Source of the DNA: Chondromyces crocatus
GTDB lineage: Bacteria > Myxococcota_A > Polyangia > Polyangiales > Polyangiaceae
Assembly: GCF_001189295.1 (NCBI RefSeq)
Contig: NZ_CP012159.1
Location: forward strand, 6,340,525 to 6,404,524
DNA length: 64,000 nt
Direction: 5' to 3'
This document shows positions 62,301-64,000 of this stretch, one piece after another. How positions within the stretch are numbered: the first letter of the stretch is position 1; each line of letters opens with the position of its first letter. The notes under the pieces were generated by a model, which was not told the origin of the DNA, made no database searches, and saw only the letters and a list, made by a program, of their open reading frames with translations. The position numbers and the translations under genes were made by a program.

Positions 62301-63514
62301 TCCTCGACGACGCGCTCGAAGGGGAGGTCTTCGTGCTCGGTGGCTTCCATGACGGACGCCAGCACGCGAGAGAGCACAGTCCGGAAGGTGGGGTTGCCCG
62401 AGAGGTCGGTGCGGATGACCACCGTGTTCACGAAGAAGCCGATCAGGCCTTCCAGCTCGGCGTGCTTGCGGTTGGCGGTGCCCGACGCGATGGCAAGATC
62501 GTCCTGCCCCGAGTAGCGCCCGAGGAGCACGTTGAAGGCGGACAGGAGGGTGATGAAGAGCGTCACGCCTTCGCACTGGGCGAGCTCGTGGAGGCCCCTG
62601 GTGAGGCCTCGGTCCAGGCGGAAGATGGTGTGGTCGCCGCGGAACGACTCCACGGCGGGTCGGGGGTGATCGGCCGGGAGCTGGAGCGGCTGGACGTCCG
62701 AGAGCTTCTGTTTCCAGTAGGTCAGGTGCCGTTCGACGGCGCTCGGGGGAAAGCGCTCTTCCTGCCAGCGGCTGAAGTCGGCGTACTGGAGGGGGGGCTC
62801 GGTGAGGGGTGAAGGACGCGAGGCGGAGAAGGCGCCATAGAGGGCCTCGAATTCCCGGACGAACACGCCGATGGACCAGCCGTCGGCGACGATGTGATGG
62901 ATGACCAGGCAGAGGACGTGCCGGGTCTCCGACTGGCGCAGAAGCTGGGCTCGAAGGAGGGGGCCGCGCTCGATGTCGAAGGGCTGGTGCGCGGCTCGAT
63001 CGATCCGGCGCTGGATCTCGGCGGCGCGGGCCGGCTCGTCGAGGCTGCGGAGATCATGGAGGGGAAGGTCGAGGGGGGCGGGTGGATGGATGACCTGGAC
63101 CGGGCCCTCCGCTTGCAACCGGAAGGTGGTGCGGAGGCTCTCGTGCCTCCGGATGATCTCGTCGAGGGCACGCTGGAGCGCCCGGGCGTCGAGGTGGCCG
63201 TCGAGGGCCGTGACGAAGGGCATGTTGTAGGCGACGCTCGCGCCGTCGAGCTGGCACAGGAACCAGAGGCGACGCTGCGCCTGCGAGACGGGGAGCACGT
63301 CGGCGTGAGGGAGAGGACGAGGGGGGGCGTGGGCGACGGTCCCCTGCCCTTCACGCAGCATGGCGAGGAGCACGTCCTTGTGTTCACGAAGCTCGTCGAG
63401 CAGCTCGTCCGTGAGGACGCCTTCCGCGGCGCTGTAGCCCAGGTAGCCGTCGTCGTTCCAGAGTTCGACGTGAAGTGCTTCGAGGCGGGCGACGAGATCG
63501 TGGAGGCTCTTCAT
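51623..63514 (-). CDS. cmdD: bimodular NRPS C-A-nMT-PCP-E-C-A-PCP-TE with fused dikinase domain (CmdD-like)
   Basis: 3963 residues. Approximate domains: docking helix 1-60 (TubC_N-like); C 73-510 (HHIVADG); A 515-985 plus 1385-1450, interrupted by an N-methyltransferase 990-1250 (VLEIGTGTG); PCP 1460-1530 (Ser1497); E 1547-1995 (HHLVVDG); C 2018-2490 of D-C-L type (HHILLDG), with an acidic insertion at 2046-2079; A 2500-3030; PCP 3040-3112 (Ser3075); TE 3137-3395 (GGHSAG, Ser3206); then a PEP-synthase-like substrate and His domain 3405-3963. The order fits N-Me-D-Trp then beta-Tyr followed by cyclisation, as in chondramide. By eye the first A-domain code reads near DGVQMAGVGK and the second near DGSTITAVAK. 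The start at 63514 follows an AGGATC-type site 52 bp after the upstream NRPS stop. Confidence 0.93.
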   Translation of the reverse strand: MKSLHDLVARLEALHVELWNDDGYLGYSAAEGVLTDELLDELREHKDVLLAMLREGQGTVAHAPPRPLPHADVLPVSQAQRRLWFLCQLDGASVAYNMPFVTALDGHLDARALQRALDEIIRRHESLRTTFRLQAEGPVQVIHPPAPLDLPLHDLRSLDEPARAAEIQRRIDRAAHQPFDIERGPLLRAQLLRQSETRHVLCLVIHHIVADGWSIGVFVREFEALYGAFSASRPSPLTEPPLQYADFSRWQEERFPPSAVERHLTYWKQKLSDVQPLQLPADHPRPAVESFRGDHTIFRLDRGLTRGLHELAQCEGVTLFITLLSAFNVLLGRYSGQDDLAIASGTANRKHAELEGLIGFFVNTVVIRTDLSGNPTFRTVLSRVLASVMEATEHEDLPFERVVEELKPERTASHNPLAQVALTLQSFASNRLTLPGLTTSPCDFRFRTSKLDLMLLVTEVDGELEVVVEYNTDLFEDATIARMSAHLRTVMAAMVADPGARIGDISLLTTEERHRLLVDWNDTALACPEAEGVHHAFEQNAARQPDAIAVVFDGDPISRITYGALNERANQLAHHLIQQGVGPDVVVGIHVERSITMIVALLAVLKAGGAYLPLDPTYPQQRLAFILADAGAQVILTQEKWFDDLPPHTARVLDLDAIAPQLDANATSNPPLRATADHLAYIIYTSGSTGNPKGVLIPRRDTWSVARALAETYALTPESRVLQFASLNFDGSVVEITMTLFSGAALHVAPQEKLLPGAPLNAFLQRHAITHVQLAPSLLARLPPEGLEHVRTIMVAGEASSVGTVRGWLPGRRILNGYGPTETTVGAAMIAFTEADDAYLAKLDALPIGRPFYNKRVYLLDARLQPVPVGVPGEIYVASPGLARGYINRPAATAEKFLPNPFSETPGERIYRTGDLARYLPDGNLVFLGRVDNQVKLRGLRIELEEIESALKSHPHVGDAAVIVHEAPADQATSERDGKRLVAYVVPRRGWEPEGAQSDHIASWQTLHEQLLDESQAPEDWSFNITGWKSSYTGEALPAAEMRLWVESTVERILAHGPKDVLEIGTGTGLLLARIAPRVRAYLATDFSLEAIRYLETCKARAPELSNVTLLQRMADDFTGFSAGQFDTIVLNSVVQYFPTLDYLSAVIEGALRVLKPGGTLFLGDIRNLALLDAFHASVQTAKASGTLSRDELRYRVQQGVMNENELVIDPRFFTALSRKFPQITHVEVTPKRGLHRNELTLFRYDVALQVGGTPKGAPTITWFDWREEGLTSDSLPPWLSDTLATSPDAGVGLRRVPNARLQPDLAILSWLATRAEASLDAWRARQHDVPEGCAPEALWALETTWPGRVHLSWAAGHPDGSFDLVVTPPQAERRAPWSPAVDLTDEQLSAYVNHPLQAKVVRETLGQELRRYLQDKLPAYMVPTVLIPLPALPLTSNGKLDRRALPAPDIERRSRASTYVAPRNAREETLVAIWSKVLGVDPIGVEDNFFELGGDSILSIQIVGQAKQAGFSLTSRQMFEHQTIAALAEVASASKSIQAEQGLVEGSIPLTPIQRWFFETHQETPDHFNQAILLKVSADVSASRLEQAFHHLFTHHDALRMRFSRTADGFEQVNLGPIEGVTVDVIDLAHLPAAEQTRALTEAATSLQQRLSITSGPLSRIALIHLGAEQPARLLWILHHLVVDGVSWRILLDDLVTVLRQLEAGQPARFPPKTTSFKEWSERLHATAQQEQANTASSRAERDAWRSVPVPALPLDHPQGTNRKASAAQVQVALSVADTHALLHDAPRAYGTQVNDLLLTALALAFNAWTGDATLALDLEGHGREEDLVGADLSRTVGWFTTMHPVALRLPGRELSLALRAVKEQLRAQPGRGIAYGLFRYASGEGSLASWPAPQVNFNYLGQLDAMTDTAPLLGFAPEEIGPSDGPTGDRTHLFQVNGMVKDGSLQFTWTYSRELHRPETVQKLAHDFAETARRLTQHCLAHESHPTPGDFPAVTLSQNQLDVVLDALGADRDNVAAIYPLTSLQEGLLFHSLSAVPAPVPALADEDDEEDDELDEEFDAEVDEEDEDEEEEEDDDGENVYVTQLVFRIQGPLDAEKFRTAWQETVQRHPLLRSRFVWEGCERPLQVVLRSADLRWEEDELEEDSWSSPLRVHARREQQAGMLLDEAPLFRLNLLRAEDTEHHLIWTSHHILLDGWSGPLILKDVFASYDAQLLGESRTAADPPPYEAYVAWLKRQDGTASERFWRENLRGFSAPTPLVVDNEEPTGKQKHLHHRCKLSAETSQALKALAESFRVTLSTVYQAAWALLLHRYSGMSDVLFGVTVSGREADVPGIEEMVGLFIRTVPLRLHVDESQTLGAWLKEVQARQIEQREHQYVSLVDIQRWSDVPGGTQLFDSMFVFENYPLDSALLEQSGLRLTVSTMASPTHYPLVIAVVPGRTVETLFDHDTSRLSKHTVERLAAHWVELLTGMARRPDARIHTLPHLTSAEREKLLVTWNARPYVDEQRKYRGEEEPFGEELAAESTFLDLFQHHVAQTPDALALVGPSLQSTDERPVSRTYRALSARVHLLARHLRGLGVGPEVTVGVCLDRSIELVIGMLAIFEAGGVYLPLDPSQPLERLAYLVSDARPEVVLTQQRWNDRLPEQATRRVALDTAWAEIEAQPEVSHQHRTAGDNLAYVLYTSGSTGTPKGVQVTVDNLSRLTPALITAFDVTPRSRVLQYSSLSFDGSISEVAMALGAGAALHLAPAHELVPGPPLQKLLATRAITHVTLLPAALRWLSPRGLPALDVLIVTGEACPASLVRTWASGRRFVNAYGPTEITVAATAMECPVTMFQETEQPPPIGCPLQSTEIYILDAHLRPVPVGVPGDLYIGGAKLTRGYIHRPALTAERYIPHPFSDRPGARLYVTGDIARYQLDGTIDFLGRRDNQVKVRGYRIELGEVEAALNDHPGVREAVVVAQKDGAGDNRLVAYWAAKSTPPTTTEALRDALSKRLAAYMIPSVFVRMDALPLNATGKIDRQGLPPVDDTMLDREQFVAPRTATEETLTAIWSSTLGVARVGIRDDFFKLGGHSLLALNITTQIQKRFGHVITVDSIFRAPTIAVLARVIDEALAPTGARRALSLVVPLRERGTKVPLFFAAGMGMHAHYLRPLAEHLGEDQPFYALQSPAQGGEITDMATLVDTLIGAIQQIQPSGPYHLGGHSAGARIAFAVALELQRRGAEVPLVSIVDMRPPGRGATSDESAEWTQIGGLIGYVTMIKQAIGEGVLFVTPEELRKLDEAAAWQRTLDAFIAARWMPKDADVEQLQHLCAMNQNVVRVVRDHVPTDTHQGKLLVFSAAFAMRNGRQVSTEGWQAFCANPVTTHEVPGDHMTMLREPDVRGLAIKLRREIDELALERTDEAPGLPTPPEFPVVWEHPEDARMLWVHDVTHCREQMTPLDFCLRQQAMVEGSNLANLAYGVPFTGEIRLINTYVYQKIIPTTASPTELAAAMKRAEASVAALLPDLGRWWTETLLPEIEAHLEALDPENNYDFVHRHTLVEALAEAHRRTARLWEIHFRLLQPVMLAISRFVDLCKDLSTDDDPIDPYALLVGFPNKTTEGNRALWSLSRLALETPEVASILTSNEASRVSWKLRSTRGGRAFVAQLDAYLATYGQRNDSTYLDAPTWEEDPTPVIRNLQAYMTQPERDLDAELNALSEQRTQRLDALRARLRHYPRAVVDEFEQALTAAQTATVLSEDHNYWIDYKITHRLRHLCLYLGEQLKDWELLGDCEEIFYLSMDDVSRAAVETKRGGPFSANQRFYHLACARKDEAKRFHGVQPPRFLGTPSPLPALHDALSLASARFTGVAPSPSNDEKEIVGLSGAKGKARGKARVARNLADVPTLEPGEILVAMAMLPAWTPLFATVAAIVTDSGGMLSHAAVVAREYGIPAVVGTQVGTQRIRDGQLVEVDGERGVVTLL
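57278..57379 (-). other. polyacidic insertion in the second condensation domain
   Basis: Residues about 2046-2079 are almost entirely Asp and Glu (for example ADEDDEEDDELDEE and DEEDEDEEEEEDDDGE), inserted just after the first conserved C-domain motif YPLTSLQEGLLFHSL. On the plus strand this appears as a TCC/TCG-rich low-complexity stretch. It is not part of the canonical fold and may be a disordered linker or charged docking patch. Confidence 0.85.
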
Positions 63515-63566
63515 TCGGCGGGGATCCTGGGCGAACGGGGGCGCCTCGAACGAGGCGCTGCAGTGC

Positions 63567-64000
63567 TCAAAGTCTTCCGGACTGGCGGCGCGCACTTCCG
63601 GGTGCGGGCTGGCTCTGGGCGAGCCGACGGAGCGCGTTCGTGGCATCGATGTGCTTCGCGAGCACGTGGACGGTGGGCATCTCGAACATGGCGCGCAGCG
63701 GTAGCTCCAGGCCGAAGGTCGTCCGGATGCGGTCGAGGACCTGGACGCTCAGCAGGGAGTGGCCGCCGAGGTGGAAGAAGCTGTCGTCCAACCCGATCCG
63801 CACGGCGCCGAGCACCTCGCGCCAGATGGAGGCGAGGGTCTGCTCGGTGGGGGTCTCCGGTTCGCGGTGCGCGCTGCGTTTCATGTCGGTGAGCGAAGGG
63901 GCCGGCAGCGCGCGGCGATCCACCTTGCCGGTCGAGGTGAGCGGGAAGGCGTCGAGGCGTACGTAGACGTCAGGCACCATGAAGACCGGGAGCGTCGTGG
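63567..64000 (-). CDS. cmdC: NRPS C-terminal fragment: end of A domain plus PCP (CmdC-like, 5' partial)
   Basis: The last 144 residues of an NRPS that runs off the right edge. LPVFMVPDVYVRLDAFPLTS followed by TGKVDRRALP is the A10 end of an adenylation domain with its catalytic Lys. DDSFFHLGGHSLLSVQVLD is a PCP with the phosphopantetheine Ser in GGHSL. The PCP precedes a C domain in the next protein, as expected for an alanine module feeding the CmdD-like protein. The stop is at 63567-63569 and the next gene starts 52 bp on. The upstream A domain specificity cannot be read from this fragment. Confidence 0.88.
   Translation of the reverse strand, partial: TTLPVFMVPDVYVRLDAFPLTSTGKVDRRALPAPSLTDMKRSAHREPETPTEQTLASIWREVLGAVRIGLDDSFFHLGGHSLLSVQVLDRIRTTFGLELPLRAMFEMPTVHVLAKHIDATNALRRLAQSQPAPGSARRQSGRL

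Overview
The window is GC-rich DNA from a large-genome myxobacterium of the Sorangiineae/Polyangiaceae type. The signs are strong G/C bias at third codon positions, many lipoproteins with Gly/Ser/Ala-rich linkers, long Kelch/Cys-rich surface proteins with Arg-terminated C-tails, ECF sigma operons, and a hybrid natural-product locus. The right third (about 47.3-64.0 kb, minus strand) has the architecture of the chondramide locus of Chondromyces crocatus. It holds the end of an upstream NRPS module, then an NRPS reading C-A-nMT-PCP-E-C-A-PCP-TE, a flavin halogenase and an MIO tyrosine aminomutase. This fits Ala, N-methyl-D-(2-chloro)Trp and (R)-beta-Tyr. The assignment rests on domain order and remembered family knowledge, not on a search.

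Layout. 0-6.3 kb: an M20 peptidase remnant, a frameshifted SMI1/KNR4-type gene, a PucR regulator divergent from a Baeyer-Villiger-type flavin monooxygenase with two perfect operator-like palindromes between them, a PNPOx-fold protein and a small myxobacterial protein. 6.3-16.1 kb: an acyl-CoA ligase, an MbnP-MbnH lipoprotein operon with an uncharacterised third gene, an ECF sigma/membrane protein/surface-repeat operon, and a secreted haem c plus copper monooxygenase-like lipoprotein. 16.2-28.6 kb: a leucine-rich-repeat-variant protein, an atypical kinase-like protein divergent from a HEPN-like/KGGVGR-ATPase pair, an AhpD-like protein with a MocR regulator and a cupin lipoprotein, a CDF transporter, a P-loop kinase and a BPSL0067-type amidase. 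28.5-37.7 kb: two tandem paralogous 1500-residue Kelch/Cys-rich surface lipoproteins. 38-47.3 kb: an epimerase, a lipoprotein, a striking 34-unit array of 22-bp hairpin repeats, a P1B-like ATPase without its CPC motif, a CmcI-like/JmjC-like pair and a 5'-nucleotidase-like phosphatase.

The most unusual feature is in the chondramide-type locus. After the thioesterase the NRPS continues for about 560 residues that resemble the substrate and swivelling-histidine domains of PEP-synthase/rifampin-phosphotransferase enzymes. The missing ATP-grasp domain is encoded alone as the last gene of the same operon (47356-48234), 20 bp after the aminomutase. Together they look like a dikinase split in two, with one half covalently attached to the end of the assembly line. 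The same NRPS carries a 34-residue, almost wholly acidic insertion in its second condensation domain.

Transcription of the locus runs right to left and its promoter lies beyond the window. The locus ends convergently against the phosphatase gene at about 47.3 kb.
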